Positions 15,674 to 24,446 are shown, counted from the first letter of the stretch. The stretch: DNA of 64,000 bases from Methanothrix harundinacea (GCA_002506535.1 DAXT01000017.1:62001-126000); one strand, 5' to 3'. Translations and numbers: made by a program. Notes: generated by a model from the sequence alone, not told the origin.

Positions 15674-16936
15674 ATGATAGCATCTGTTGAGCGCTCCACC
15701 GTCTCGGGGGATGTGGCGGTCCCACCTTCCAAGAGCTACACCCACAGGGCGATCACCATAAGCGCCCTGGGACCCGGCGGCTCTCTGAAGCGGCCGCTTC
15801 TCTCTGCAGACACCAGGGCCACCATCGCCGCCGCCGAGTCCCTGGGTGCCCGGATAGAAGGAGAGGACGAGCTTTTGGTCTGCGGCGTCGGAGGAAGGCC
15901 CAAGACCCCCGACGACGTGATAAACGTCGAGAACTCGGGGACTACCTTGCGGATCATCTCGGCGGTGGCCGCCCTCACCGATGGAGCCGTCCTGACCGGG
16001 GACGCCTCCATCCGGCGGAGGCCCAACGGCCCCCTCTTAAAATCCCTATCCGATCTCGGGGCCGAGGCCTTCTCGATAAAGAAGAATGACTGCGCTCCCC
16101 TGGTGGTCCGGGGAAAGATCCGGGGGGGGAGGACCGTCCTCGACGGGAGGGTCAGCTCCCAGTTCCTCTCGGCGCTCCTCATATCCTGCCCCCTCGCCGA
16201 GGATGATACAGAGATCGTCATCGATGGAGAGCTTAAGTCCCGCCCCTACGCCGAGATCACCCTGGAGATGCTGGAGGAGGCGGGGGCGGAGGTCGAGACC
16301 GATTTCGAGAGGTTCTTCGTCCCGGGCGGCCAGAGATACCGCCTCGAGAACTACACCGTCCCCGGCGACTTCTCCTCCGCCTCCTACCTCCTGGCGGCGG
16401 CGGCGGTGACCGGCTCGTCCCTTCTGGTCCGGGGGCTGCGCCCCTCAAAGCAGGGCGATTCGGCGATCGTCTCCATCCTCCGGGATATGGGGGCGAAGAT
16501 CTCCTGGGACCAGGAGAAGGGCGACCTGGCCATCAAAGGGGGGGATCTCGAAGGGGTCGAGGTCGACGCAAGCCTCACCCCTGACCTCGTCCCCACCATC
16601 GCGGTCCTGGGGTCTCTTGCGAAAGGAAGGACCGTCGTCAAGAACGCTGAGCACGTCCGCCATAAAGAGACGGACCGGCTCTCCGCCATGGCGACGGAGC
16701 TCTCCAAGATGGGGGCGGATATTGAGGAGAGGCCTGACGGACTCGTTATTCAAGGCGGGAAGCTTGTGGGGGCCAGGGTCTCTGGTCATCACGACCACAG
16801 GATCGTCATGGCCCTGACGGTGGCGGGGCTCGTCGCCGGGGATACCAGGATAGACACCGCAGAGTCCGTCTGCGTATCCTATCCTGCCTTCTTCGAGGAT
16901 ATGGCAAGAATCGGCTGCAGCGTCCTGGTCGGCTAA
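15674..16936 (+). CDS. aroA: 3-phosphoshikimate 1-carboxyvinyltransferase (EPSP synthase)
   Basis: A 420-residue EPSP synthase, which joins shikimate-3-phosphate and PEP in aromatic amino acid synthesis. Active-site motifs are PPSKSYTHRA, ENSGTTLRI, DGRVSSQFLSALLI, RHKETDRLSAM and HHDHRIVMAL. I chose ATG 15674; a TTG codon lies immediately upstream in frame at 15671. No other shikimate gene is in the window. Confidence 0.95.
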   Translation: MIASVERSTVSGDVAVPPSKSYTHRAITISALGPGGSLKRPLLSADTRATIAAAESLGARIEGEDELLVCGVGGRPKTPDDVINVENSGTTLRIISAVAALTDGAVLTGDASIRRRPNGPLLKSLSDLGAEAFSIKKNDCAPLVVRGKIRGGRTVLDGRVSSQFLSALLISCPLAEDDTEIVIDGELKSRPYAEITLEMLEEAGAEVETDFERFFVPGGQRYRLENYTVPGDFSSASYLLAAAAVTGSSLLVRGLRPSKQGDSAIVSILRDMGAKISWDQEKGDLAIKGGDLEGVEVDASLTPDLVPTIAVLGSLAKGRTVVKNAEHVRHKETDRLSAMATELSKMGADIEERPDGLVIQGGKLVGARVSGHHDHRIVMALTVAGLVAGDTRIDTAESVCVSYPAFFEDMARIGCSVLVG

Positions 16937-16942
16937 TAGAAC

Positions 16943-16957
16943 GGGGGAAATGCCCCC
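16943..16957 (+). terminator. G/C hairpin just after aroA
   Basis: GGGGG at 16943-16947 pairs with CCCCC at 16953-16957 around a 5-nt loop, 6 bp after the aroA stop. There is no T-run, so it is only a possible terminator. Confidence 0.3.
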
Positions 16958-16970
16958 CATAAGTCTTATG
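16958..16970 (+). promoter_or_regulatory. Palindrome in the S13 operon promoter region
   Basis: Perfect 13-bp palindrome CATAAG-T-CTTATG, about 147 bp before the S13 start. It may be an operator or part of an atypical TATA region. A second inverted repeat, CATCGGC (17023-17029) with GCCGATG (17035-17041), lies in the presumed leader. Confidence 0.4.
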
Positions 16971-17116
16971 TACCAGTAGCGAATCTTCTGGCTTGGATTG
17001 GCGTTTGGATGTTAATTCGCCCCATCGGCAGCGGGCCGATGCGCGGGCGGCGTCGGACTTTGATCCGGGGCTGCTCCAGAGGGCCTTACGGGGCCTGAGA
17101 TTTCTGGAGGAATAAT

Positions 17117-17572
17117 TTGCCAGAAGAGAATGAAGAGCTGAAACATATAGTGCGCATAATGAACACAGACCTCAACGGTCATCGTCAAGTTCAGATGGCG
17201 CTCACCGGCATCAAGGGGATGGGCAGAAGGAACGCCCGGATGCTATCCCAGAAGGCAGAGATCGACCCCGCCGAGACCCTGGGGATGCTCTCGGACGAGG
17301 CGATATCGAGGCTGCGAGATATCGTGGAGGCGGCCCAAGACCACCTTCCCGTATGGATGACCAACAGGAGAAAGGACCTCCTCACCGGCGAGGATAAGCA
17401 TGTGATGGGAACCGATCTCGTCCTCACCCAGAGGGAAGAGATGGACATCATCAGAAAGACCCGAAGCTACAGGGGGATCAGGCACGAGCGCGGCCTCCGC
17501 GTAAGAGGCCAGAAGACCAGATCCACAGGCCGAAGGGGCGCCACCGTCGGCGTCAGCAGGAAGAAGAAGTGA
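17117..17572 (+). CDS. rps13: 30S ribosomal protein S13
   Basis: A 151-residue S13p (uS13). Segments VRIMNTDLNGHRQVQMALTG, GIKGMGRRNARMLSQKA and the C-terminal SYRGIRHERGLRVRGQKTRS are diagnostic. The start is TTG with a GGAGG ribosome-binding site 8-12 bp upstream. It is first of S13-S4-S11-RpoD, the archaeal counterpart of the bacterial alpha operon. Confidence 0.96.
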   Translation: MPEENEELKHIVRIMNTDLNGHRQVQMALTGIKGMGRRNARMLSQKAEIDPAETLGMLSDEAISRLRDIVEAAQDHLPVWMTNRRKDLLTGEDKHVMGTDLVLTQREEMDIIRKTRSYRGIRHERGLRVRGQKTRSTGRRGATVGVSRKKK

Positions 17573-17587
17573 TGGAGGCGTATTTCA

Positions 17588-18130
17588 ATGGGATACCCTG
17601 GTAAGTGTAGGAAGAGTTACGATACGCCCCGCCACCCCTGGGAAGCCGACAGGATGGCTCTGGAGCTGGAGCTCGTCAAGAACTACGGCCTGCGGAACAA
17701 GAGAGAGGTCTGGAAGGCCCAGAGCGTCATCCGGAAGTACAGGCGCGTAAGCCGTCACCTTCTGGCGGCGATCACCCGAGGAGAGACCGGGCTTCAGGTT
17801 CAGGCGACGGATGTTCTGGAACACCTCAAGAATTACGGGATGCTGAAGGAAGACAGCAACCTCGACTCCGTCCTCTCCATAAAGGTGGAGGACCTTCTCG
17901 AGAGGAGGCTTCAGACCCAGGTCTACCGCCAGGGGCTCGCCAAGTCCCTCAGGCAGTCTCGCCAGTTCATAACTCACGGCCATATTCAGATCACAGGGCG
18001 GAAGGTGACCGTCCCCGGATATTACGTGAAGCGTGGCGAGGAGATGACCATCGATTACTACCCAGGCTCGCCCATGGCTCAGGAGGCTCATCCTGAGAGG
18101 GCCGCCAGAATACCCAAGGTGGAAGGATAA
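17588..18130 (+). CDS. rps4: 30S ribosomal protein S4
   Basis: A 180-residue S4p (uS4). The N-terminal segment GKCRKSYDTPRHPWEADRM is typical of archaeal/eukaryotic S9e-type S4. The S4 RNA-binding domain is at about 105-165 (RQSRQFITHGHIQITGRKVT). It lies 15 bp after S13 and ends 2 bp before S11. Bacterial S4 autoregulates its operon; whether that happens here is unknown. Confidence 0.96.
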   Translation: MGYPGKCRKSYDTPRHPWEADRMALELELVKNYGLRNKREVWKAQSVIRKYRRVSRHLLAAITRGETGLQVQATDVLEHLKNYGMLKEDSNLDSVLSIKVEDLLERRLQTQVYRQGLAKSLRQSRQFITHGHIQITGRKVTVPGYYVKRGEEMTIDYYPGSPMAQEAHPERAARIPKVEG

Positions 18131-18132
18131 AC

Positions 18133-18522
18133 ATGGCAGAAGGAAAATGGGGCATAGCCCACATATACGCCTCCTTCAACAACACCATCATCACCATAAC
18201 CGATCTCACCGGCGCGGAGACGATCGCCAAGATATCGGGCGGGATGGTGGTCAAGGCCGCAAGGGATGAGAGTTCCCCCTATACGGCGATGCAGATGGCG
18301 GGCCAGATCGCCGAGCAGGCGATGACGAACGGGATCATGGGCGTTCACGTCAGGGTCAGGGCCCCGGGCGGGAACAAGCAGAGGTCTCCGGGACCGGGCG
18401 CCCAGGCGGCGATCAGGGCTCTGGCGAGAGCGGGGCTGAAGATAGGCAGGATCGAGGACGTGACCCCCATCCCCCACGACGGCACAAAGCCCTCTGGCGG
18501 AAAGAGGGGTAGAAGGGTGTAA
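18133..18522 (+). CDS. rps11: 30S ribosomal protein S11
   Basis: A 129-residue uS11. It contains KWGIAHIYASFNNTIITITD near the start and GPGAQAAIRALARAGLKIGR near the end, followed by the basic tail PSGGKRGRRV. It is separated by 2 bp from S4 and 3 bp from rpoD. Confidence 0.96.
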   Translation: MAEGKWGIAHIYASFNNTIITITDLTGAETIAKISGGMVVKAARDESSPYTAMQMAGQIAEQAMTNGIMGVHVRVRAPGGNKQRSPGPGAQAAIRALARAGLKIGRIEDVTPIPHDGTKPSGGKRGRRV

Positions 18523-18525
18523 GCT

Positions 18526-19326
18526 TTGAAGGTGGAACTCTTAGAGCTCGCAGAGGACCGGGTGAGGTTCCTCCTCAGGGGGGTGACGCCAGCCTTTGCC
18601 AACGGCATAAGGAGGGCCTGCCTCGCGGAGGTGCCGTCCCTCGCCATCGATGAGATAAGTATTTATGACAATACATCGGTCCTCTTCGACGAGCAGCTCT
18701 CCCTGAGGCTGGGGCTTGTGCCTATCAAGGCAGAGGACCTCAGCCTCTATCGGGTCCCCGAAGAGTGCGACTGCGGCGGGGCCGGGTGTCCCGCCTGTCA
18801 GGTGGGGATGACCCTCACGGCGGAGGGGCCTGCCACCGTCCACTCCGGAGACCTGAGGTTTGGAGACCCTGGAGTGAAGGCCGCCTTCGAAAAGATACCC
18901 ATCGCCATCCTGGGCGAGGGCGAAAAACTGATGCTCGAGGGGATCGTCACCCTGAACCGGGGCGCCATCCATACTAAGTGGCAGGCAGGAACCCAGTGCG
19001 GCTTCAAGAACCTGCCGCAGATCAGGATCGGCGAAAATTGCGAGGGCTGTGGAAAGTGCGTCGATGTCTGTCCCCGGAAGATCCTGGCGACCGGAGAGGG
19101 GGACGGAAAGGTGAAGGTCACCGACCCCACCAGCTGCTCCCTGTGCAAGCTCTGCGTCGTCGAGTGCGAGATCGGCGCGATCGAGGTCGTCCCCATCAAG
19201 GACATCTTCGTCATGAAGATCGACACCGACGGATCGATCTCTGCAAAAGACCTCGTAGAAGGGGCAGCTGCCGAGATCAAGAGGCGCGCGTCGTCGCTCA
19301 GCCAGCGGCTGGGCGAGCTGTCGTAA
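18526..19326 (+). CDS. rpoD: RNA polymerase subunit D with two 4Fe-4S motifs
   Basis: A 266-residue archaeal subunit D (Rpb3/alpha-like), which dimerises with subunit L to nucleate RNA polymerase assembly. The N-terminus has the alpha-type dimerisation segment FANGIRRACLAEVPSLAIDE. An inserted ferredoxin-like domain at about 168-222 keeps both cysteine sets, CEGCGKCVDVC and CSLCKLCVVEC, so both 4Fe-4S clusters could form, as described for methanogen enzymes. A further cysteine group (CDCGGAGCPAC) lies near 83-93. Start is TTG. Confidence 0.95.
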   Translation: MKVELLELAEDRVRFLLRGVTPAFANGIRRACLAEVPSLAIDEISIYDNTSVLFDEQLSLRLGLVPIKAEDLSLYRVPEECDCGGAGCPACQVGMTLTAEGPATVHSGDLRFGDPGVKAAFEKIPIAILGEGEKLMLEGIVTLNRGAIHTKWQAGTQCGFKNLPQIRIGENCEGCGKCVDVCPRKILATGEGDGKVKVTDPTSCSLCKLCVVECEIGAIEVVPIKDIFVMKIDTDGSISAKDLVEGAAAEIKRRASSLSQRLGELS

Positions 19327-19360
19327 TGAGCGCGAAACGAAGTTATCTTTAACCCAGTGT

Positions 19361-19448
19361 GCGGGGGTTGCCAAGCCAGGTCAAAGGCGCAAGGTTGAGG
19401 GCCTTGTCTCGCAGGAGTTCGTGGGTTCGAATCCCATCCCCCGCACCA
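19361..19448 (+). tRNA. tRNA-Leu (anticodon GAG)
   Basis: Acceptor stem GCGGGGG (19361-19367) pairs with CCCCCGC (19438-19444), discriminator A, and a genome-encoded CCA (19446-19448). The anticodon arm is CAAGG-TTGAGGG-CCTTG, giving GAG. The T arm contains GGGTTCGAATCCC. The length of 85 nt without CCA fits a class II tRNA with a long variable arm. It follows rpoD closely and is followed by an AT-rich accessory stretch. Confidence 0.95.
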
Positions 19449-19615
19449 ATTTAACCCGCTAGATATCGATTTTATGAATAGATCGCACCGCTTTAGTCTT
19501 ACTAAGTTTTAGAAGGCCTTATATATAGTTTTGTGGCATTTTATGCCGCGCCTTGTCTCCCAAAGAGCGCATCCAAGTTAAAATTATCCAGTTAGGTTGT
19601 TATGAGATAGCACCA

Positions 19616-20329
19616 TTACGGTTTCCGCATATCAAGCATATTCTCAATTTTATCGAGTTCTTCTTTAAGCTGCAAATATCTATCCTTTGTATATTTTACT
19701 AAGTAAAATATATTGTCTTCGAAATTCCCTTGATCAAACGAGTCACGCTTTAAATTCCATGTAATAATAAATTCAAAATTATATAGCAAATATTCGGAGA
19801 GCTTTTCAGACCCACTTAGATGAGAATTAAGTTGAACATTATCCCAAAAACCGATAATACTATCAACAATTGGCTCTCTTGCAGTGCCCCTATCTCTAAA
19901 TGAAAATGTAACAAAGTAGCCTGGGTGTTCTTTGAATTTATCTTGATCATAAGCGCATGCAACAACATATAGAGGAGCAATTAATTTATCCATTTCATCT
20001 CGAAGTCGCTTATATTTTTCGACAAACAAACGATATTCTCTATCTTCCTTCATGGCATTAACTTCCGAATCCATAATCTCCTTTTGATCCTCAAGAATTG
20101 TTATCTGCTTATCCATAATATCATTCTGTTTTTCAGCGTGGCTTGCTTGTTTATCCATAATGCCAGTTTGCTTTTTTGCATAATTTCTTAATCCTGAAGT
20201 AGCTTTCCATAAGAAAAGTGTAACGAAGAACAAGCCGATAGTAGCGATAGCTTGAGCTAAAATCGCTAGGAGATTCATAATCGGAGAAATATCTTCAGCT
20301 AAGGTAACCAATGATGTAACATTATACAT
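19616..20329 (-). CDS. AT-rich membrane/coiled-coil protein of unknown function
   Basis: A 237-residue protein. One membrane segment lies near the N-terminus (ILAQAIATIGLFFVTLFLW), followed by a coiled coil at about 50-90 built on repeats of NDIMDKQ/TGIMDKQ/KEIMDSE. The rest is a soluble alpha/beta region (FVEKYKRLRDEMDKLIAPLY). Base composition is far more AT-rich than the flanking genes, and it stands just downstream of tRNA-Leu, consistent with acquisition by integration. No family recognised; similar anchored coiled-coil proteins occur in defence or phage regions, but nothing here proves such a role. Confidence 0.6.
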   Translation of the reverse strand: MYNVTSLVTLAEDISPIMNLLAILAQAIATIGLFFVTLFLWKATSGLRNYAKKQTGIMDKQASHAEKQNDIMDKQITILEDQKEIMDSEVNAMKEDREYRLFVEKYKRLRDEMDKLIAPLYVVACAYDQDKFKEHPGYFVTFSFRDRGTAREPIVDSIIGFWDNVQLNSHLSGSEKLSEYLLYNFEFIITWNLKRDSFDQGNFEDNIFYLVKYTKDRYLQLKEELDKIENMLDMRKP

Positions 20330-20386
20330 AGATGGCTATTAGTATACGCATAATAAATATCTTCTTCCGTTAGCAACCGCATGAGC

Positions 20387-20623
20387 TTAATAGCCGTCCT
20401 TAATCATCCGCTCAACATCGCGATAACTCGGCGGCTTCGGCCCAATATCCCAACTCGGCATATCGCGGTCATAGTCCGCCGCGTCCGGTGGAACCTGCGT
20501 AAGATCTATTGAGACGTGCCTTATCGTCGTGCCGTCCGGTCTCGTCTCTATCCGCTCCCGCCACCCCTCAGCGATCTCGTTATACTCAAATCCTCTTAGG
20601 TTAATAGATATTGTTATTCTCAA
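20387..20623 (-). CDS. Small hypothetical protein
   Basis: A 78-residue reading frame with TTG start at 20623. It begins MRITISINLRGFEY and ends in SYRDVERMIKDGY. The middle is charged and proline-rich, without a signal or membrane segment. I do not recognise it. It is divergent from the DHPS-like gene and may belong to the same small island as the gene at 19616-20329. Confidence 0.45.
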   Translation of the reverse strand: MRITISINLRGFEYNEIAEGWRERIETRPDGTTIRHVSIDLTQVPPDAADYDRDMPSWDIGPKPPSYRDVERMIKDGY

Positions 20624-20688
20624 CCATTTTTCTCAACACCCACCCACCTCCACAGCCTTTTTCACCTCCCGCCGCCTACTACCACCCC

Positions 20689-22203
20689 ATGAGAGCGCTT
20701 GCCGTGACCGGAAGGCTCGCCGAGGGTATGGTGAGGGAGGCGGTGGGGGGCCGGGCCGACGTCCTGGTGATGAATGTTGACGTCGCCTCCTTCATAATCC
20801 CGAAGATGCTCCGGGATGCTGCGCCCGCGGGCTACGATATAATACTGATCCCGGGGGCGATCACCGCCGACTTCGGCCCCGTCGCCGCGGAGCTGGGCGC
20901 CAAGATCAGGCTAGGGCCGAAGCACGCCGTCGACCTGCGGAGCGTCTTGCCCCTCCTGGACTCTGTTGAGCTCTCGACGACCGTCCCCGCCTGCGTCCTG
21001 CTGGAAGAGAGGATGAGGTCGCAGGCGCTCTCCGCCATCTCTTCCCTGGAGGCGCGGGCTTCTGCGCCGTTATCGATCAAAGGTGTCAAGGTCGGGGGGG
21101 AGAGCCGTATGAAGGTCCTGGCCGAGATAGTCGACGCGACCCGTTTTGACGATATCAGCCTAGCCGAGATCGTCCGCCGTTACGAGAGGGAAGGGGCGGA
21201 GATGATCGATCTGGGTATACCCCTGGACGCCGAACCCGCCGACGTGGCCCGGGCCGTCTCCACGGCGTTGGGGGCGACCCGCCTCCCCATAAGCGTCGAC
21301 ACCCTCCGCCCCGATCTCCTCAGAGCCGGGATCGAGGCGGGCTGCGACCTGGTCCTCAGCCTCGACGGCTCTAATCTTGACGAAGTGGGGCCGATGGCGG
21401 CCGCCGCTGGGGTCCCCGCCGTCGTCCTGCCGGGGCCGGAGACGACCCTTGAGGAGAACCTCCGGCGGGCCCAGGCCCTGGGCGTCTCTGCCATGGCCGA
21501 CCCTGTCTTAAGCCCGCCCCTTCTCGGCCTCGCCGAATCGATCTGCCGGTACCGCGACGTTCATCAGGCCTTTCCCGAGGTTCCTCTATTCTTCGGTGCA
21601 GGGAACGTGACGGAGCTATTGGACGCCGACTCTCCCGGAGCCAACGCCCTCCTCGCCGCTCTCGGGGCGGAGGTGGGGGGAAGCGTCCTCTTCACCCCCG
21701 AGTACAGCGATAAGGCCCGCGGCAGCATCGCTGAGCTACGAAGGGCATCTGAGATGGTCCATCTCGCCGGCGCGAGAGAGACGCCCCCTAAAGATCTCGG
21801 CCTCGACCTTTTGATCCTGAAGGAGAAGCGCCGCCGTCCCGAGGCGGAGATGCCGGAGGAGTTTATTGAGGTGGAGGCTTGCGGCCGCGGTGGCGGCGGA
21901 GGAGAGGGGGTTAGCGGAGTAGATGGAGACGCAACCGTCGTCGTCGGTCCCAGGATGGAGATGGACCCCGCCGGAAGCTTCAGGATAGGCGTCGCGAAAG
22001 GGAAGATCGTCGTCATCCACGACGCAGTCACCCTGGTGGGAGGGTCGGCCCGGGAGATCCTGGCGGAGATCGTCGACCGGGGGCTCGTCACCAGGCTCGA
22101 CCACGCAGGATACCTCGGCCTGGAGCTGGAGAGGGCACAGATCGCCATCCGCCTTGGGAGGAGCTACTCCCAGGACGAGCCGCTATTTCCGACAAAGAAT
22201 TAA
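20689..22203 (+). CDS. Dihydropteroate synthase-like protein
   Basis: A 504-residue archaeal DHPS-related protein. An N-terminal domain of about 145 residues precedes a TIM-barrel pterin-binding region: LAEIVDATRFDD, YEREGAEMIDLGIPLDAEPADVARAV, ISVDTLRPDLLRAG and the glycine-rich end AREILAEIVDRGLV. In methanogens this family is suspected to act in tetrahydromethanopterin synthesis. I placed the start at ATG 20689; the longer frame from 20611 adds a proline-rich stretch unlike the family. Confidence 0.85.
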   Translation: MRALAVTGRLAEGMVREAVGGRADVLVMNVDVASFIIPKMLRDAAPAGYDIILIPGAITADFGPVAAELGAKIRLGPKHAVDLRSVLPLLDSVELSTTVPACVLLEERMRSQALSAISSLEARASAPLSIKGVKVGGESRMKVLAEIVDATRFDDISLAEIVRRYEREGAEMIDLGIPLDAEPADVARAVSTALGATRLPISVDTLRPDLLRAGIEAGCDLVLSLDGSNLDEVGPMAAAAGVPAVVLPGPETTLEENLRRAQALGVSAMADPVLSPPLLGLAESICRYRDVHQAFPEVPLFFGAGNVTELLDADSPGANALLAALGAEVGGSVLFTPEYSDKARGSIAELRRASEMVHLAGARETPPKDLGLDLLILKEKRRRPEAEMPEEFIEVEACGRGGGGGEGVSGVDGDATVVVGPRMEMDPAGSFRIGVAKGKIVVIHDAVTLVGGSAREILAEIVDRGLVTRLDHAGYLGLELERAQIAIRLGRSYSQDEPLFPTKN

Positions 22204-22207
22204 ATAA
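22200..22207 (+). promoter_or_regulatory. TATA box for the gene at 22232
   Basis: TTAAATAA overlaps the stop codon of the DHPS-like gene, 25-32 bp before ATG 22232. Confidence 0.5.
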
Positions 22208-22231
22208 GATCGGCTCGTCCACCGATCCCTG

Positions 22232-23116
22232 ATGAACCAGAAATCATCTGCTATCATAGTTGCGCTCTTCATCGCCGGCATAATGATATTATCCACCTTC
22301 GCCGGCTTCGTCATGCGGGGCGGGGGGCCCACCGAGACCACCGTCCGGGGTGCCTGGAACCCGTCGGACTTCGGAGTAGGAGGACGGCTGATCAACTGGG
22401 ACTTCGGGAGCATAGGCGACTGCCTGGGGATGTACCCGGAAGATCTCGTCTTGGCCTTCTGGATCAATATGACAGCCTCCAAGAACCTCACCGAGGCCGC
22501 AGCCCTCTCCCTCCCCCCTACCGTGGGCCTGACCTATCGAGATCAGGTGAACATATACCCCTCGCCGATCGATAGGGTCTCCTGGGGGCTCTTCGGTGAC
22601 CAGATAGCTGAGTTCCACTGGACGAAACCCGCCCGCCTGGGATCCCAGGGGCTCGCCGTATTCTACAGCGGATACCAGCTGGTTCCGATCGGGACGACGG
22701 AGATCGTCACCGTCCTGGGCACCCCCGTCCTCTTCGGAACCGAGTCCTCCGTCAAGTCGGTCCTGGACGTTCTATCAGGGGACGCCCCCACCACCGGAAA
22801 CTTCGTCCTCCCTTACGACGAGGTCGCCGACCTCCAGATATCAGCCCTGGGAAGAGACGCCGTCGATAACCCCAGCTTCATGCCTCCCCTGGGTGGAGAG
22901 TACCTCGAGTCCTACCTGGGGGTGAGCCCCTCGGAGGATGGCTATATCCTGACGGTGAAGTACCTCTCCCTCCGCGGCGAGAGCGAGAGGAGGGTCGAAG
23001 ATCTGGCGAGGGGTCTCGGCCTCGATACCCGCAGAGAGGGGAGGATCGTCGAATTCTCGGGCTCTCTTGAACCTGAAAGATTGGCTGAGACGCTGGGAGC
23101 GTTCATGGCTCCATAG
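22232..23116 (+). CDS. Membrane-anchored extracytoplasmic hypothetical protein
   Basis: A 294-residue protein with one N-terminal hydrophobic helix (AIIVALFIAGIMILSTFAGFV) acting as signal or anchor, and a beta-rich outer domain with sequons (NMTA, NLTE). Segments such as LVPIGTTEIVTVLGTPVLFG and GDAPTTGNFVLPYDEVADLQ look structured, but I cannot assign a family. It has its own TATA box and is followed by the L7Ae operon. Confidence 0.6.
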   Translation: MNQKSSAIIVALFIAGIMILSTFAGFVMRGGGPTETTVRGAWNPSDFGVGGRLINWDFGSIGDCLGMYPEDLVLAFWINMTASKNLTEAAALSLPPTVGLTYRDQVNIYPSPIDRVSWGLFGDQIAEFHWTKPARLGSQGLAVFYSGYQLVPIGTTEIVTVLGTPVLFGTESSVKSVLDVLSGDAPTTGNFVLPYDEVADLQISALGRDAVDNPSFMPPLGGEYLESYLGVSPSEDGYILTVKYLSLRGESERRVEDLARGLGLDTRREGRIVEFSGSLEPERLAETLGAFMAP

Positions 23117-23216
23117 CGCAACCTTTTTAGCTGGGAAGCGGCCCCCATCAGCTAAGCCGTTTGGGGCGACTTTTGCGATGAATGATGACGGGCACCGCCC
23201 TGAAGGAGAATAAATT

Positions 23217-23585
23217 ATGGCAAGACCGATATACGTTAGATTTGACGTTCCAGCCGACCTCGCCTCCAAATCCCTGGAGGTCATCGAGCTGGCCCGCGAC
23301 ACTGGAAGGCTCAAGAAGGGGACGAACGAGACTACCAAGGCCATAGAGCGCGGCGTAGCAAAGCTCGTGGTCGTCGGCGAAGACGTGGAACCTCCTGAGA
23401 TAGTGGCCCATATTCCGCCGCTCTGCGAAGAGAAGAAGACTCCTTATATATACGTCAAGAAGCAGAGCGAGATCGGCGCAGCCTGCGGCATGAGGGTGAA
23501 GAGCGCTGCCGTTGCCATCCTGGAGCCGGGGAAGGGAAAGGACGTTTTGGACGAGATAGTTCAGAAGGCCCAGGCCCTGAAGTAG
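23217..23585 (+). CDS. rpl7ae: 50S ribosomal protein L7Ae
   Basis: A 122-residue L7Ae (eL8), which binds kink-turns in 23S rRNA and also box C/D, H/ACA and RNase P RNAs. Diagnostic are ARDTGRLKKGTNETTKAIER, KLVVVGEDVEPPEIVAHIPP and the C-terminal CGMRVKSAAVAILEPGK. The AGGAG 8-12 bp before ATG is a good ribosome-binding site. It heads L7Ae-S28e-L24e-ndk-infB. Confidence 0.97.
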   Translation: MARPIYVRFDVPADLASKSLEVIELARDTGRLKKGTNETTKAIERGVAKLVVVGEDVEPPEIVAHIPPLCEEKKTPYIYVKKQSEIGAACGMRVKSAAVAILEPGKGKDVLDEIVQKAQALK

Positions 23586-23597
23586 GGGTGTTAGCTG

Positions 23598-23813
23598 ATG
23601 GCAGACGAATGGGAAGGCGTTCCCGCCGAGGTCATCGAGATCATCGGCAACACCGGGATGCACGGTGAGGCCACTCAGATCAAGTGCAGGATTCTGGAGG
23701 GCAACAACAAGGGCCGCATCATCACCAGGAACTGCATGGGCCCCATAAGGATGGGGGACGTTCTGATGCTGCTGGAGACCGCAAGGGAAGCCAAGAAGCT
23801 TACCACCAGGTGA
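23598..23813 (+). CDS. rps28e: 30S ribosomal protein S28e
   Basis: A 71-residue S28e with the family core GMHGEATQIKCRILEGNNKG and the tail MLLETAREAKKLTTR. It lies 12 bp after L7Ae and 6 bp before L24e. Confidence 0.96.
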   Translation: MADEWEGVPAEVIEIIGNTGMHGEATQIKCRILEGNNKGRIITRNCMGPIRMGDVLMLLETAREAKKLTTR

Positions 23814-23819
23814 GGCCTC

Positions 23820-23993
23820 ATGGAAGAGAGAAAGTGCTCCTTTTGCAACCGGATTATCGAGGCCGGGACAGGGAAGATCTACGCCAAGAAGGACGGCACA
23901 GTATACTACTTCTGCTCGTCCAAATGCGAGAAGAACATGATCAAGCTCAAGAGAGTCCCAAGAAGGATCGAGTGGGCGATCAAAGGGTGGTAG
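23820..23993 (+). CDS. rpl24e: 50S ribosomal protein L24e
   Basis: A 57-residue zinc-finger ribosomal protein. The four cysteines are in the pattern CSFCNRII (6, 9) and FCSSKCEKN (32, 36). The segments KIYAKKDGTVYYFCS and RVPRRIEWAIKGW are typical. It ends 3 bp before the ndk start. Confidence 0.95.
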   Translation: MEERKCSFCNRIIEAGTGKIYAKKDGTVYYFCSSKCEKNMIKLKRVPRRIEWAIKGW

Positions 23994-23996
23994 GTC

Positions 23997-24446
23997 TTGG
24001 AGAGGACCTTCGTAATGATCAAGCCCGACGGCGTCCAGCGGGGTCTGGTGGGCAGGATCATTCAGAGGATCGAGGCGAAAGGGCTTAAGATCGCTGCCAT
24101 GAAGATGAGGACGATCCCCCTCCCCGTCGCCGAGGAACATTACGTCGAGCATAAGAAGAAGCCCTTCTTCAAAGACCTCGTAGGATTCATCACCTCCGGC
24201 CCCGCGGTTCCGATGGTGGTGGAGGGCAAAGACGCCATCTCCGAGGTCAGAAAGATGAACGGGGCTACAAACCCCACGGCAGCCCAGCCGGGGACCATCC
24301 GGGGGGACTATGGCCTGGACATGGGGCGCAACGTCATCCACGGGTCCGACTCCCCCGAATCGGCGGCAAGAGAGATCGCCCTCCACTTCGACGAATCGGA
24401 GCTCTCGATCTACACCAGGATAGATGAGGCCTGGCTCTACGAGTGA
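23997..24446 (+). CDS. ndk: Nucleoside diphosphate kinase
   Basis: A 149-residue NDP kinase, which equilibrates NTP pools by a phosphohistidine intermediate. The active-site motif NVIHGSDSPESA carries the catalytic histidine at about 117, and the start ERTFVMIKPDGVQRGLVG is canonical. Start is TTG. The link to L24e and infB is a conserved euryarchaeal arrangement. Confidence 0.96.
   Translation: MERTFVMIKPDGVQRGLVGRIIQRIEAKGLKIAAMKMRTIPLPVAEEHYVEHKKKPFFKDLVGFITSGPAVPMVVEGKDAISEVRKMNGATNPTAAQPGTIRGDYGLDMGRNVIHGSDSPESAAREIALHFDESELSIYTRIDEAWLYE

Noticed and set aside
23148..24386. Long minus-strand frame opposite L7Ae, S28e, L24e and ndk
   Set aside because: It is antisense to four certain genes; its translation is compositionally odd and lacks any domain.
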